A stretch of DNA of 22,289 nt from JAUIEH01 sp964483375. GTDB taxonomy: Bacteria > Pseudomonadota > Alphaproteobacteria > Caulobacterales > Maricaulaceae. Location of the stretch: the NCBI GenBank assembly GCA_964483375.1, contig CAZABJ010000046.1:1-22289 (forward strand), in the 5' to 3' direction. This document shows, in pieces, positions 14,896-22,289 of this stretch. The first letter of the stretch is position 1; each line of letters begins with the position of its first letter. The notes beneath the pieces were generated by a model. The model was not told where the DNA came from, made no database searches, and was given only the letters and a program-made list of their open reading frames with translations. The position numbers and the translations under genes were made by a program.

Positions 14896-15711
14896 ATGGC
14901 TGCTGACCGCGTTCGCTTGCGCGAGGTTGACGCAGAAGCGCCTTGGCGCTGGTTGACGGGCGGCTGGTCGGACTTCCAAGAGATCATTCCTCAGGCCGGC
15001 CTTTACGGTTTCGTCTTCGTGGCGGGCGCGGCCATCGTGTCGGGCCTTCTCGCGATGGCGGGGTTGTCGTCATGGATCCCCGCCGCCGCGGGCGGCTTTG
15101 CGCTGTTAGGCCCGTTCCTCGCATTGGGGCTTTACGAAGCGGGCCGGCGGCTTGAAGCCGGCGAAACGGTGACCCTGCGCGCCATGATCGGCGCGCGGCC
15201 TAGGGCCCCAAGCCAAATCGCGCTGCTTGCCGCGCTTCTCCTCGTCATTTTCATGCTTTGGAGCCGCGTCGCGGTGGGGCTGTTCGCCGCCTTCATCGCG
15301 GGCGACTACATGCCGCTGGGGGAGTTCGCGAGCTTCGTGTTCACCCATCCCGAGGGCCTCGCCCTCTTGGCGGTCGGAACGCTCGCCGGCGCGGCGCTGG
15401 CTTTCGGCGTCTTCACCATCACCGCTCTGTCCATGCCGATGCTGCTGGACCGGAACATAGACGTCTTCACCGCCATCGGCGTGAGCGTCACCGCGGTGGT
15501 GCGCCAGCCCGCGGTGATGGCGTTGTGGGCTTGGATCATCGCGGTCGCCGTCGCAGTAAGCGTCGCGACGGCGTTTATCGGGCTGATCGTCGCATTCCCC
15601 GTGATCGGTCTGGCGACCTGGCGCGCCTATCGGGACATGGTCGAAACCGATGACAGCCCCGTCGTAGAAGTCCCGCCGGCGCTCAAAGTGGACGATCGTC
15701 CTCATCTATGA
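14896..15711 (+). CDS. DUF2189 integral membrane protein
   Basis: 271 residues. The family pattern is clear: GGWSDFQEIIPQAGLYG near the N-terminus, GPFLALGLYEAGRRLEAGE at 72-90, and LALLAVGTLAGAALAFGVF at 155-173. It continues with TALSMPMLLDRNIDVFTAIGVSV at about 176-198 and FPVIGLATWRAYRDMV at 234-249. Roughly six membrane segments are predicted (about 35-57, 60-80, 108-132, 152-176, 205-222 and 224-240). DUF2189 proteins have no assigned activity but often lie beside respiratory oxidase genes in proteobacteria, as here. AAGGGA (14884-14889) precedes ATG-14896 by 6 bases. The 3' end overlaps the oppositely oriented ccoS by 29 bases. Confidence 0.9.
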   Translation: MAADRVRLREVDAEAPWRWLTGGWSDFQEIIPQAGLYGFVFVAGAAIVSGLLAMAGLSSWIPAAAGGFALLGPFLALGLYEAGRRLEAGETVTLRAMIGARPRAPSQIALLAALLLVIFMLWSRVAVGLFAAFIAGDYMPLGEFASFVFTHPEGLALLAVGTLAGAALAFGVFTITALSMPMLLDRNIDVFTAIGVSVTAVVRQPAVMALWAWIIAVAVAVSVATAFIGLIVAFPVIGLATWRAYRDMVETDDSPVVEVPPALKVDDRPHL

Positions 15712-15835
15712 GGATGCGGTTCGCCGCCCCGTCAAGATCTTCATACTGCCCCGACCGGAGCGTCCAGAAGAACGCCCCCAATCCCAAAACGCCCATCACA
15801 AGTGCAATCGGCACCAAAAACACAAGCACGTTCAT
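15683..15835 (-). CDS. ccoS: cbb3-type cytochrome oxidase assembly protein CcoS
   Basis: A 50-residue protein, easily missed because it is short. One membrane helix spans about residues 2-24 (VLVFLVPIALVMG, then GLGAFFWTLRSGQYEDLDG). It is followed by an acidic tail with the conserved GQYEDLDGAANRIL block typical of CcoS/FixS. CcoS is needed for cofactor insertion into the CcoN subunit. ATG-15835 overlaps the TGA of ccoI as ATGA, so translation is coupled. The last 29 bases overlap the 3' end of the DUF2189 gene on the other strand. It is the last gene of the cbb3 locus. Confidence 0.93.
   Translation of the reverse strand: MNVLVFLVPIALVMGVLGLGAFFWTLRSGQYEDLDGAANRILIDEDDRPL
15699..15714. repeat. 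Perfect short inverted repeat at the convergent ccoS/DUF2189 ends
   Basis: TCCTCAT (15699-15705) and ATGAGGA (15708-15714) are perfect 7-base inverted arms separated by CT. The repeat covers the stop codon of the DUF2189 gene and lies within ccoS codons. It could act as a weak bidirectional hairpin, but the loop geometry is tight and no T-tract follows. Confidence 0.3.
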
Positions 15836-18021
15836 CGCGCCGCTCCGCTCGCCAGCCGCAGGGCGTTGAGCATAACCACGACCGAGGAGCCTGACATCGC
15901 CACAGCTGCGACCAGCGGCGTGACCAGGCCGAATGCGGCGAGCGGCATCGCCACGGCGTTATAAAGCGCGGCGAAAGCGAAGTTCTCCAAAATACGCCGA
16001 CGGGCGGCGCGGGAGACGTCGACGGCCTCGACCACCGGGGCGAGACTGTCGCCCTGCACCACGAAGTCCGCGGCGTGCTGACTGACCTCAGCCGCCGCCC
16101 CAAACGAAATCGACGCGTGCGCCTGGGCAAGGGCGGGCGCGTCGTTCAGCCCGTCCCCGACCATCAGAACGCGCTTGCCCTGTTGCGCAAGGACGGTCAG
16201 CCGCGCGGTCTTGTCCGCAGGGTTCGCCTCGGCGCGCCAAGCCTCGATGCCGAGACGCGCGGCCATGTCGGCCGCCGGTTCGGCGCGATCACCGGTCAAC
16301 ATCTCGGAAGCAAGCCCTCGGGCGGTCAGCGCCTCGAGCGTTCGCCGCGCATCCGCCCGCGGCGCGTCTTCAAAGGCGAAGCGCACCGGCGCTGAGCCCT
16401 CGATTTCAAACCAGGCGCTCATGCCTTGACCGGCTTCTTCGTCTCCGCCCTCTCGCCGGCGACCGAGCGTCGCCGCGCGACCCTCGATGCGCCCGCTCAG
16501 TCCGACCCCCGCGGTCTCCTGCACCGCATCAGCCAGCGGACCGCATGGCGCGGCTTTGGCGATCGCGGTCGCGACGGGGTGGCGGCTCGCCCGCGCCAAT
16601 TGGGCGGCCTGCCTCAGGGTCTCGTCGGGAATGGCCTCAGGGTTCTTCAGCGCCAACGCCCCGCGCGTCAGCGTGCCGGTTTTGTCGAACACCGCGTGGT
16701 CGACCCCGGCCAGGCGCTCCAAAGCATCGCCCGCCTTCACGAAGACGCCGCGACGGAACAAGCGCCCGGTCGCGACCACTTGAACCACCGGCGCGGCAAG
16801 GCCGAGCGCGCAGGGGCAGGTGATAATCAAAAGCGCGATGGCGGCGAGGGCGGCGTCCCGCACGGGCGCGCCGAGGAAGAGCCAAACCGTGAAGGTTCCG
16901 AGCGCGGCGAGATGAACGATGGGGACGTAAAGCGCGGCGGCCCGGTCGGCGAGACGCACATGGGCGGAGCGGCCCTGCTCCCCGATTTCAATCAGGCGCG
17001 CAAGCTCTGCGAGGAAGGAGTCTTCCGAACGCGCGGCGGCCCGAACGGTGAGAGCGCCGGTGAGATTGACCACGCCGGAGGGCAGCTTGGCGCCGGCGCC
17101 GACCGCGATCGGCGCGCTCTCGCCCGTGGCCAAGGAGAAGTCCGCCTCCGATTGTCCGCCCTCGACGATCGCATCCACCGGCGCCCGCTCGCCGGGACGC
17201 ACCAACAACGCATCGCCGGGACGGACGTCACGGGCGGGGATCACGCTGAGCCGCCCGTCCGTTTCGATGCGGCTCGCCGTGGTCGCCTGCAGCGCGAGCA
17301 ATTCTCGAGCGGCCGCCCGGGCGCGGTTGCGCAGCCGATGATCGAGATATCGGCCGATCAGGAGAAAAAAGAGAAGCGTCACCGCGGCGTCGAAATACAC
17401 ATGGCCATCGGGTCGCGCCGCCTCGAAAACGCTGAGCGCTAAGGCGAGGATGACGGCCAGGGAAATCGGCACGTCCATATTCGCATGCCGCGCCTTCAGC
17501 GCAGCCAGTGCGGAGGTGAAGAACGGCCGGCCGGCATAGACCGCCGCGGGTAAGGCGATAAGGCCCGACAGCCAGTGGAACAGGCGGCGGGTCGCATCGC
17601 CCATTTCCCCCTCCCCCGCCCACACCCAGATGGACAAGCGCATGACATTGGCGGCGGCGAAGCCCGCCACGGCGAGGGCTCTGAGAAGCCGGCGGCCTTC
17701 TGCGTCAATCGTCGCCGCGGCGGTTTCGGCGTCGAAGGGGAACGCGTCGTAGCCCAGGCTCTTCAGGCGACGCGGCAAGGCGATGGGTTCCAACGCATCA
17801 GCGTCAAACGCAACCCGCAGGCGTCCGGTGGAAAGGTTCAGCCGAACCTCGCGCACGCCGGGCAACGCTTTGACGCCGCCTTCGATTTTGGCGATGCAGC
17901 CGGCGCAGCGAGCCCCGCGCACCATCAGCTCCGCCGTCGCCTCCCCCGAAGCGCCCTTACGGACGAATGGCGCTGGGTCGACGACGTCATCGACCGCCGC
18001 GGCGAGGACGCCCGCGCTCAT
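15832..18021 (-). CDS. ccoI: Copper-exporting P1B-type ATPase CcoI/FixI
   Basis: 729 residues. It delivers copper across the inner membrane for the cbb3 oxidase active site. An N-terminal heavy-metal domain carries Cys39-x-x-Cys42 (GARCAGCIAKIE). The actuator-domain TGES is at 299-302 and the membrane Cys402-Pro-Cys404 copper site lies in LLIITCPCALGLAAP. The phosphorylated Asp446 is in DKTGT, the nucleotide-domain HP is at 481-482, TGDR is near 576 and GDGLNDAP is at 622-629. Eight membrane helices fit the P1B plan. It begins with an ATGA overlap on the ccoH stop and ends with an ATGA overlap on ccoS. Its place in the cco locus separates it from a general CopA detoxification pump. Confidence 0.97.
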   Translation of the reverse strand: MSAGVLAAAVDDVVDPAPFVRKGASGEATAELMVRGARCAGCIAKIEGGVKALPGVREVRLNLSTGRLRVAFDADALEPIALPRRLKSLGYDAFPFDAETAAATIDAEGRRLLRALAVAGFAAANVMRLSIWVWAGEGEMGDATRRLFHWLSGLIALPAAVYAGRPFFTSALAALKARHANMDVPISLAVILALALSVFEAARPDGHVYFDAAVTLLFFLLIGRYLDHRLRNRARAAARELLALQATTASRIETDGRLSVIPARDVRPGDALLVRPGERAPVDAIVEGGQSEADFSLATGESAPIAVGAGAKLPSGVVNLTGALTVRAAARSEDSFLAELARLIEIGEQGRSAHVRLADRAAALYVPIVHLAALGTFTVWLFLGAPVRDAALAAIALLIITCPCALGLAAPVVQVVATGRLFRRGVFVKAGDALERLAGVDHAVFDKTGTLTRGALALKNPEAIPDETLRQAAQLARASRHPVATAIAKAAPCGPLADAVQETAGVGLSGRIEGRAATLGRRREGGDEEAGQGMSAWFEIEGSAPVRFAFEDAPRADARRTLEALTARGLASEMLTGDRAEPAADMAARLGIEAWRAEANPADKTARLTVLAQQGKRVLMVGDGLNDAPALAQAHASISFGAAAEVSQHAADFVVQGDSLAPVVEAVDVSRAARRRILENFAFAALYNAVAMPLAAFGLVTPLVAAVAMSGSSVVVMLNALRLASGAAR

Positions 18022-18509
18022 CGAACAAACACCTCGCGCACCGCCTCGAAGGGCGCGCCGTCGCGAAAGGCGGTCCTCATGTCGATGCGCCAGGCGCCCG
18101 GCTCCAGGTCCGCCACCCGCGCCAGGTACCGCCCCGCAGCGACCTCTTCGAAAGCTAAGGGATAAGACAACGCATCGGTACGCGGCCGGCGCGCCAAGCC
18201 GGCCATGACGAGCCCGGTCACCGGAGCGTCGTTGGCGTCGCGCATCTCCACCACAATGTCCACGTCGCCAGCCTGCCGCTCAGCCCCGATGGCGGCGGTC
18301 CATCCGCGTGAACGCTGCACCGAGCGCTGGGCGAGCAGCGCGTTGTAGTTCTGGCTTTGAGCGTAAACCCGGTCGGCCTCCACGCCGGGGAAGGTGGTGA
18401 GAGCGAGGTGAATGAAAAGCGCGTTCACCCCGATGGTCACCGTGAAGAAGCCAAGGATCACGAACAGAACCAGGCGCCCGGTGACGCGGAACTCTTTTGA
18501 CTTGCTCAT
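18018..18509 (-). CDS. ccoH: cbb3 oxidase assembly/maturation protein CcoH (FixH family)
   Basis: 163 residues. A short cytoplasmic N-terminus (MSKSKEFRVTGR) leads to one membrane helix at about 13-36 (ending NALFIHLALTT). A periplasmic beta-rich domain of FixH type follows, with YNALLAQRSVQRSRGW and a closing GAWRIDMRTAFRDG block. In related bacteria CcoH stays with the oxidase and is needed for its stable assembly. It is joined to ccoG upstream and ccoI downstream by 4-base ATGA overlaps, so these proteins are probably made in fixed ratio. Confidence 0.93.
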   Translation of the reverse strand: MSKSKEFRVTGRLVLFVILGFFTVTIGVNALFIHLALTTFPGVEADRVYAQSQNYNALLAQRSVQRSRGWTAAIGAERQAGDVDIVVEMRDANDAPVTGLVMAGLARRPRTDALSYPLAFEEVAAGRYLARVADLEPGAWRIDMRTAFRDGAPFEAVREVFVR

Positions 18510-20005
18510 TCTCGCAGGCCCGTCTGGAACATGCTGGGGTTCACCGCGACCGCATCGCCGTCAAGCTGCGTCACCGTGAACGTCATAGGCAGCGAGGGGT
18601 CGGTCAACGCGCCGGGTTCGGCGGTCACATAGGCCCGGAAGCTCGAAACGATGTCGGGCTGAACGGTAAGGGTCGCCGAGCCGTCTTCGGCCATCTCAAC
18701 GCCGATGACGCTGAGCGTCAGACCGTCGGGGCCCTCCAGAGACAGCCGATAGTCGTGCACGACATTGTCTTTGTTTATGATTTTAATCTCATAGCCGTTG
18801 CGGACAGAGCCGTCGGACAAGATCACATAGTTGGGACTGCGATCCCGCAATACGTTGAGATCGAGCGAGGTCCGGCCCATGAACGCCACAGCCATCACCG
18901 CCAAAACGATAGACAGCGCGATGGCGTAGAACACCGTCCGTGGCCGGATGAGCCGGTTGCGCGGTTTGCGCCCTTCCGCCCGGGCGGCCAGATTGAACTG
19001 CGTGTCATAGGCGATAAGGCCCTTGGGGCGGCCCACCTTGGTCATGATGGCGTCGCACGCATCGATGCAGAGGGCGCAGTTGATGCACTCAAGCTGGTCG
19101 CCGTCGCGGATGTCGATGCCCATGGGACAGGCGGCGACGCATTGATTGCAATCGATGCAGTCCCCGCGCCCCTCCCAGGGTTGCCCCTTTTTGTGGGGGC
19201 CGCGCGGTTCGCCGCGATCGAACCGATAAGTGACCTCCAGGGTCTCCCCGTCCGTCATCGCGCCTTGGATCCGCGGCCAGGGACACATGTAGATGCACAC
19301 CTGCTCGCGCATCATGCCGGCGAGGGTGTAGGTGGTGAACGTCAGGATCCCGGCGAAGATGTAAGCCGACGCCGGGGCTTGGCCGAGGAAGAAGTCCCGC
19401 GCCAGCGACGGCGCGTCGTGGAAGTACAAGATCCACGCGCCCCCCGTCGCGAAGGCGATCGCGAGCCAAACCAGGTGTTTGCCGATCTTGCGCGCGAGCT
19501 TGTTCGCCGACCAGGGCGCTTTGGCCAGCCTGATGCGCTGGTTGCGGTCGCCTTCGAAGAACCGTTCGACCGCGATGAACAAATCCGTCCAGATCGTTTG
19601 CGGGCAGGCGTAACCGCACCAAACCCGCCCGAACAGCGCGGTGACGAAAAACAGCGATAAGGCGGCCAGGATCAGAAGGCCGGTGACGAAGTAGATTTCC
19701 TGCGGCCAGATCTCGATGAAGAAAAAATAGAAGCGTCGGCCGACGAAATCCACGAGCACCGCTTGGTCCGGCTCGCCCGGCGCGCGGGGCCAACGGATCC
19801 AAGGCAGGCCGTAATAGACCGCAAGAGAAAAGACCAGAAACGCCCATTTGAAGGAGCGGAACGGGCCGAACACGAGTTTCGGATAGATCGGCTCACGCGC
19901 CTTGTAGAGGGTTCGGCGCTCGGTCGCATTGACCGCGGCGACATCAAGACGTTCGACGCCGTCGGCGGCTTGAACGGCTCCGCCTGTAGTCGTTTCTGTG
20001 CTCAT
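18506..20005 (-). CDS. ccoG: cbb3 oxidase accessory iron-sulfur protein CcoG (RdxA/FixG family)
   Basis: 499 residues. Several membrane helices (about 52-68, 105-125, 178-196 and 215-231, plus one at about 345-365) surround conserved redox motifs: WCGYACPQTIW at 129-139 and IYMCPWPRIQGAM at 238-250. Two 4Fe-4S sites follow, with Cys283, 286, 289 and 293, then Cys307, 310, 313 and 317. The C-terminal part is a periplasmic immunoglobulin-like FixG domain. In Rhodobacter capsulatus, CcoG has been linked to cupric ion reduction during oxidase maturation, which fits its place beside the copper pump ccoI. It starts 36 bases after ccoP with a weak ribosome binding site, and its TGA overlaps ccoH. 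Confidence 0.96.
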   Translation of the reverse strand: MSTETTTGGAVQAADGVERLDVAAVNATERRTLYKAREPIYPKLVFGPFRSFKWAFLVFSLAVYYGLPWIRWPRAPGEPDQAVLVDFVGRRFYFFFIEIWPQEIYFVTGLLILAALSLFFVTALFGRVWCGYACPQTIWTDLFIAVERFFEGDRNQRIRLAKAPWSANKLARKIGKHLVWLAIAFATGGAWILYFHDAPSLARDFFLGQAPASAYIFAGILTFTTYTLAGMMREQVCIYMCPWPRIQGAMTDGETLEVTYRFDRGEPRGPHKKGQPWEGRGDCIDCNQCVAACPMGIDIRDGDQLECINCALCIDACDAIMTKVGRPKGLIAYDTQFNLAARAEGRKPRNRLIRPRTVFYAIALSIVLAVMAVAFMGRTSLDLNVLRDRSPNYVILSDGSVRNGYEIKIINKDNVVHDYRLSLEGPDGLTLSVIGVEMAEDGSATLTVQPDIVSSFRAYVTAEPGALTDPSLPMTFTVTQLDGDAVAVNPSMFQTGLRE

Positions 20006-20017
20006 GTCCGTACGTCT

Positions 20018-20031
20018 GGCCTTATAAAGCC
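20018..20031 (-). promoter_or_regulatory. AT-rich near-palindrome upstream of ccoG, possible internal promoter
   Basis: In the 36-base gap between ccoP and ccoG, a 14-base segment centred on TTATAA is self-complementary at 12 of 14 positions. It stands out from GC-rich surroundings. On the minus strand TATAAG could serve as a -10 for ccoGHIS. No -35 at normal distance and no FNR/Anr-type box were found, so this is weak. Confidence 0.25.
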
Positions 20032-20041
20032 GCGCCCGGGA

Positions 20042-20908
20042 CTACTCCCCGCCGCCGCGCGAATGCACCCACGCCGCAACGGCGGTGATGGTCGCGTCGT
20101 CAAGCCGAGATTCCCATCCGGGCATGGCCGAGTTTCTCGCCGAGTAGATCGTCTCGCGGATGGCTTCGCGGTCGGATCCATACAGCCATTCTGTATCGGT
20201 CAGGTTGGGCGCGCCCTGCGAGCGATCGCCGCGCCCGTCGACGCCATGGCAGGTCACGCATTGGGCCTCATAAACCACCGCGCCGGCGGCGACCGCCTCA
20301 GCGTTGTCGGACAAGTCGGACAAGCTGAGCACGTACTCCGTCACATCCGCGATTTCTGCGTTGCTCAACAGACCGTCGCGGCCATAGGCCGGCATGGCGG
20401 AAAAGCGCGATTGCGGATGGTCGTTGCGGATGCCGAAGCGGATCGTGGTGCGGATGTCGTCGAAGCTGCCGCCCCAGAGCCACACGTCGTCGTTCAAATT
20501 GGGATAGCCGACGAAGCCCTGCGCCCCCACCCCGTGACAGGTCGAGCAATTGTTGCGGAACGCCGACTCCCCGCCCGCCAACGCGATGGTCAGGAGTTCG
20601 GGATCGGCTTGGATGGTCTCCAAATCCGCATTCGCCAGCCTGTCCATGAACGGCGCCCGTTCGGCTCTGAGCGCCTCAAGGTCGCGGACCACGTTCACCC
20701 GCTCGGAGTGATTGCGCAGACCCGGGATCCCGGGGATCGCCGGCATGAACACCATGTAGACGACGGCCCAGACGATGGTGGCGAAGAAAATCCACAGCCA
20801 CCACCGCGGAAGCGGATTGTTGAGTTCTTTAATGCCGTCCCATTCGTGGCCGGTGGTTTCCACGCCGCTGACGGCGTCGATTTCGCGCTCTTCGTTGGGC
20901 GTGCTCAT
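20042..20908 (-). CDS. ccoP: cbb3-type cytochrome oxidase diheme subunit CcoP
   Basis: 288 residues. An N-terminal membrane anchor at about 36-57 (WWLWIFFATIVWAVVYMVF) is followed by two periplasmic cytochrome c domains. Heme 1 binds through Cys121, Cys124 and His125 (CSTCHG), with Met172 in FSAMPAYG as the likely sixth ligand. Heme 2 binds through Cys217, Cys220 and His221 (CVTCHG), with Met262 in NSAMPGWE. CcoP takes electrons from soluble or membrane cytochrome c and passes them to CcoO. The start overlaps the ccoQ stop as ATGA. All expected ligands are present and the length is normal. Confidence 0.97.
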   Translation of the reverse strand: MSTPNEEREIDAVSGVETTGHEWDGIKELNNPLPRWWLWIFFATIVWAVVYMVFMPAIPGIPGLRNHSERVNVVRDLEALRAERAPFMDRLANADLETIQADPELLTIALAGGESAFRNNCSTCHGVGAQGFVGYPNLNDDVWLWGGSFDDIRTTIRFGIRNDHPQSRFSAMPAYGRDGLLSNAEIADVTEYVLSLSDLSDNAEAVAAGAVVYEAQCVTCHGVDGRGDRSQGAPNLTDTEWLYGSDREAIRETIYSARNSAMPGWESRLDDATITAVAAWVHSRGGGE

Positions 20909-21060
20909 GGTCTGTCCTCATCCAAAGGCATGCGGGCGGCGCGGTCGAATTTTTCCTGGTTCTTGGGCCAAAGCGCGTAGACCAGGACCACCACGAAACA
21001 TCCAAAGACGTATAGAAGGCCCCAAGTTTGGGCGAATGCGGCGAGCTTTTCGTAAGTCAT
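20905..21060 (-). CDS. ccoQ: cbb3-type cytochrome oxidase small subunit CcoQ
   Basis: 51 residues from ATG-21060: a single membrane helix at about 14-31 (GLLYVFGCFVVVLVYALWP) and a charged cytoplasmic tail (KNQEKFDRAARMPLDEDRP). CcoQ stabilises the interaction of CcoP with the CcoNO core. GGAGGTGAG ends a few bases before ATG-21060 and lies in the end of ccoO. An upstream frame start at 21096 would overlap ccoO and adds a basic stretch with no family counterpart, so I reject it. It is four bases from ccoO and overlaps ccoP by ATGA. Confidence 0.92.
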   Translation of the reverse strand: MTYEKLAAFAQTWGLLYVFGCFVVVLVYALWPKNQEKFDRAARMPLDEDRP

Positions 21061-21064
21061 CGGC

Positions 21065-21802
21065 TCACCTCCGGTTTTCCGGGGCCTCGGCCTCATAGGT
21101 CGAGAAATCGACCATCGTGCCGAGCGACTGCAGATACGCGATCATGGCGTCGAGCTCGGTGACCCGGTCAGGGTCGCCGTCGAAGTCGCGAACATTCGCG
21201 CCGGGATAGCGCGCGAGGAAGGCGTCATAGTCCGGCGAGAACGGATCAAGCTGCGCCATCAGATCGGTCTCGGCGTTCTCGATCATGTCGTCGGTATAGG
21301 GCACCCGACCGCCAAAGCGGTTGGCGCGCATGATGTTCTGGAGCTCGTTGATGACCAGCTCGTTCCGCTCGAAGAAGGCGTAGGGCGGCATGACCGATTC
21401 CGGCACCACCCGGCGGGGGTCCTCGAAATGGTCGCGGTGCCAAGAGTCCACATACAGCCCGCCGACCCGCGCCAAATCCGGCCCCGTCCGCTTGGAGCCC
21501 CATTGGAAGGGGTGGTCGTACATGCTCTCGGCGGCCAGGCTGTAGTGGCCGTAGCGCTCCACCTCGTCCCGCAAAGGGCGGATCATCTGGGTGTGGCAGA
21601 CGTAGCAGCCCTCGCGGACATAGATCCGCCGGCCCATCAGCTCCAAGGGCGAGTAGGGCCGGACCCCCTCCACCTCTTCGATGGTGTTCTCCATGTAGAA
21701 GAGCGGGATGAGCTGCACCAAGCCGCCGATCGACACCATGATGACGATACCGATGACGAGCACGATCGAGTGGCGCTCAAAGATGCCGTGAAAACCGGAC
21801 AT
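21065..21802 (-). CDS. ccoO: cbb3-type cytochrome oxidase monoheme subunit CcoO
   Basis: 245 residues. An N-terminal helix at about 13-34 (SIVLVIGIVIMVSIGGLVQL) anchors a periplasmic cytochrome c domain. The heme is bound by Cys66, Cys69 and His70 in GCYVCHTQMIRPL. The FixO signatures are all present: MYDHPFQWGSKRTGPDLARVG, DSWHRDHFEDPRRVVPESVM and PPYAFF. It relays electrons from CcoP to CcoN. The start is six bases after the ccoN stop, with GGAG overlapping that stop as the ribosome binding site. Confidence 0.97.
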   Translation of the reverse strand: MSGFHGIFERHSIVLVIGIVIMVSIGGLVQLIPLFYMENTIEEVEGVRPYSPLELMGRRIYVREGCYVCHTQMIRPLRDEVERYGHYSLAAESMYDHPFQWGSKRTGPDLARVGGLYVDSWHRDHFEDPRRVVPESVMPPYAFFERNELVINELQNIMRANRFGGRVPYTDDMIENAETDLMAQLDPFSPDYDAFLARYPGANVRDFDGDPDRVTELDAMIAYLQSLGTMVDFSTYEAEAPENRR

Positions 21803-21808
21803 GTCGGG

Positions 21809-22289
21809 TCACTCCGCCGGCGCGGCGGCGGGTTCGGAAACCCGTTCGGCGCCGCGAACATCGCCGCGGGCCGTCCGCCACAGGTTGTAACACATGATGA
21901 GAGAGCCGATCAGGAAGAGCGTCCCGCCGATCGCCCGGATGACGTAAGCGGGATGGGAGGCCTCCACCGATTCCACGAAGGAGAAGGCCTGGAAGCCGAA
22001 CTGATCGTAAGCGCGCCACATCAGGCCCTGCATGATGCCCGACACCCACATGGAGGTGATGTAGAGCAGGATGCCGATCGTGGAGATCCAGAAGTGCCAC
22101 TCCACCAGCGCGTAGGAATAGAGCCGCTGACGTTTCCACAGCCATTGGGCGAGGCAGTAAAGCGCGCCGAACGAGATATAGCCGACCCACCCCAGCGCGC
22201 CTGAATGCACGTGGCCGATGGTCCAGTCGGTGTTGTGCGACAGCGAGTTGACCGCGCGGATCGACATCATCGGCCCTTCGAAGGTCGAC
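21809..22289 (-). CDS. ccoN: cbb3-type cytochrome oxidase catalytic subunit CcoN, C-terminal part (cut by window edge)
   Basis: The C-terminal 159 or so residues of subunit I. The frame runs open to the window edge and reads STFEGPMMSIRAVNSLSH and then TDWTIGHVHSGALGW, a hallmark of CcoN. The His-x-His pair in GHVHSG supplies heme ligands in the family. Further membrane helices follow (about VEWHFWISTIGILLYITSMW and AYVIRAIGGTLFLIGSLIMC). The two methionines near 22270 are internal and not the start. CcoN reduces oxygen to water with high affinity and pumps protons. The promoter and any FNR/FixK box should lie to the right of this window. Confidence 0.96.
   Translation of the reverse strand, partial: STFEGPMMSIRAVNSLSHNTDWTIGHVHSGALGWVGYISFGALYCLAQWLWKRQRLYSYALVEWHFWISTIGILLYITSMWVSGIMQGLMWRAYDQFGFQAFSFVESVEASHPAYVIRAIGGTLFLIGSLIMCYNLWRTARGDVRGAERVSEPAAAPAE

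Noticed and set aside
14504..14956. 150-codon + strand frame overlapping the small membrane gene
   Set aside because: The early part looks superficially protein-like, but it runs out of frame through two genes with better ribosome binding sites and membrane helices.
20006..20041. FNR/FixK-type box before ccoG
   Set aside because: No TTGAT-N4-ATCAA-like dyad is present; only an AT-rich palindrome was found.
16426..20980. Long + strand frames opposite ccoI, ccoG and ccoP (16426-17442, 18497-19660, 19763-20980)
   Set aside because: Antisense shadows of well-identified cco genes, with low-complexity Arg/His/Gly composition and no family resemblance.

Overview
The window is about 22 kb of GC-rich DNA from a Gram-negative, aerobic to microaerobic bacterium, most likely an alphaproteobacterium. 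This rests on the canonical ccoNOQPGHIS gene order, an adjacent DUF2189 membrane protein, alphaproteobacterial-looking protein sequences and frequent ATGA gene overlaps. The genus cannot be named from the sequence alone. I see no rRNA, tRNA, CRISPR array, insertion sequence, integrase or phage gene, so this is ordinary chromosome rather than an island.

Left part (1-5565, + strand): the tail of an upstream gene, then about 450 bp without a convincing gene, then a three-gene envelope cassette. The cassette encodes an RND/MMPL-type inner-membrane permease, a periplasmic LolA-like carrier and an outer-membrane beta-barrel with a DUF1302-like signature. These are spaced as one operon and look like an inner membrane-periplasm-outer membrane route for a hydrophobic molecule. 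A GNAT acetyltransferase follows.

Middle (5670-9550): on the minus strand lie a CrtI/RetSat-like FAD oxidoreductase and an exported beta-propeller protein. A TetR regulator diverges from the beta-propeller gene. The short region between these two holds a consensus -35 box and an inverted repeat, which looks like a TetR-controlled promoter.

9771-14446: transketolase, overlapped by a GT2 glycosyltransferase; then a minus-strand lipoprotein of unknown function; then a divergent PiuC/YbiX-type Fe(II)/2-oxoglutarate dioxygenase started at a GTG with an excellent ribosome binding site.

Right part (14571-22289): a 90-residue two-helix membrane protein and a DUF2189 membrane protein on the + strand converge on a complete high-affinity cbb3 oxidase locus on the - strand. 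This reads ccoN (cut by the window end), ccoO, ccoQ, ccoP, ccoG, ccoH, ccoI, ccoS. The structural genes build the oxidase; ccoG, ccoH, ccoI and ccoS handle copper delivery and assembly. The last gene, ccoS (50 residues), overlaps the 3' end of the DUF2189 gene on the opposite strand. Four of the seven cco junctions are 4-base ATGA overlaps, so the locus is tightly coupled in translation.

The least explained parts are the RND/LolA-like/barrel cassette, the TetR/beta-propeller pair, and the two small membrane genes at the tail of the cbb3 locus. I found no clear case of a wholly new system.
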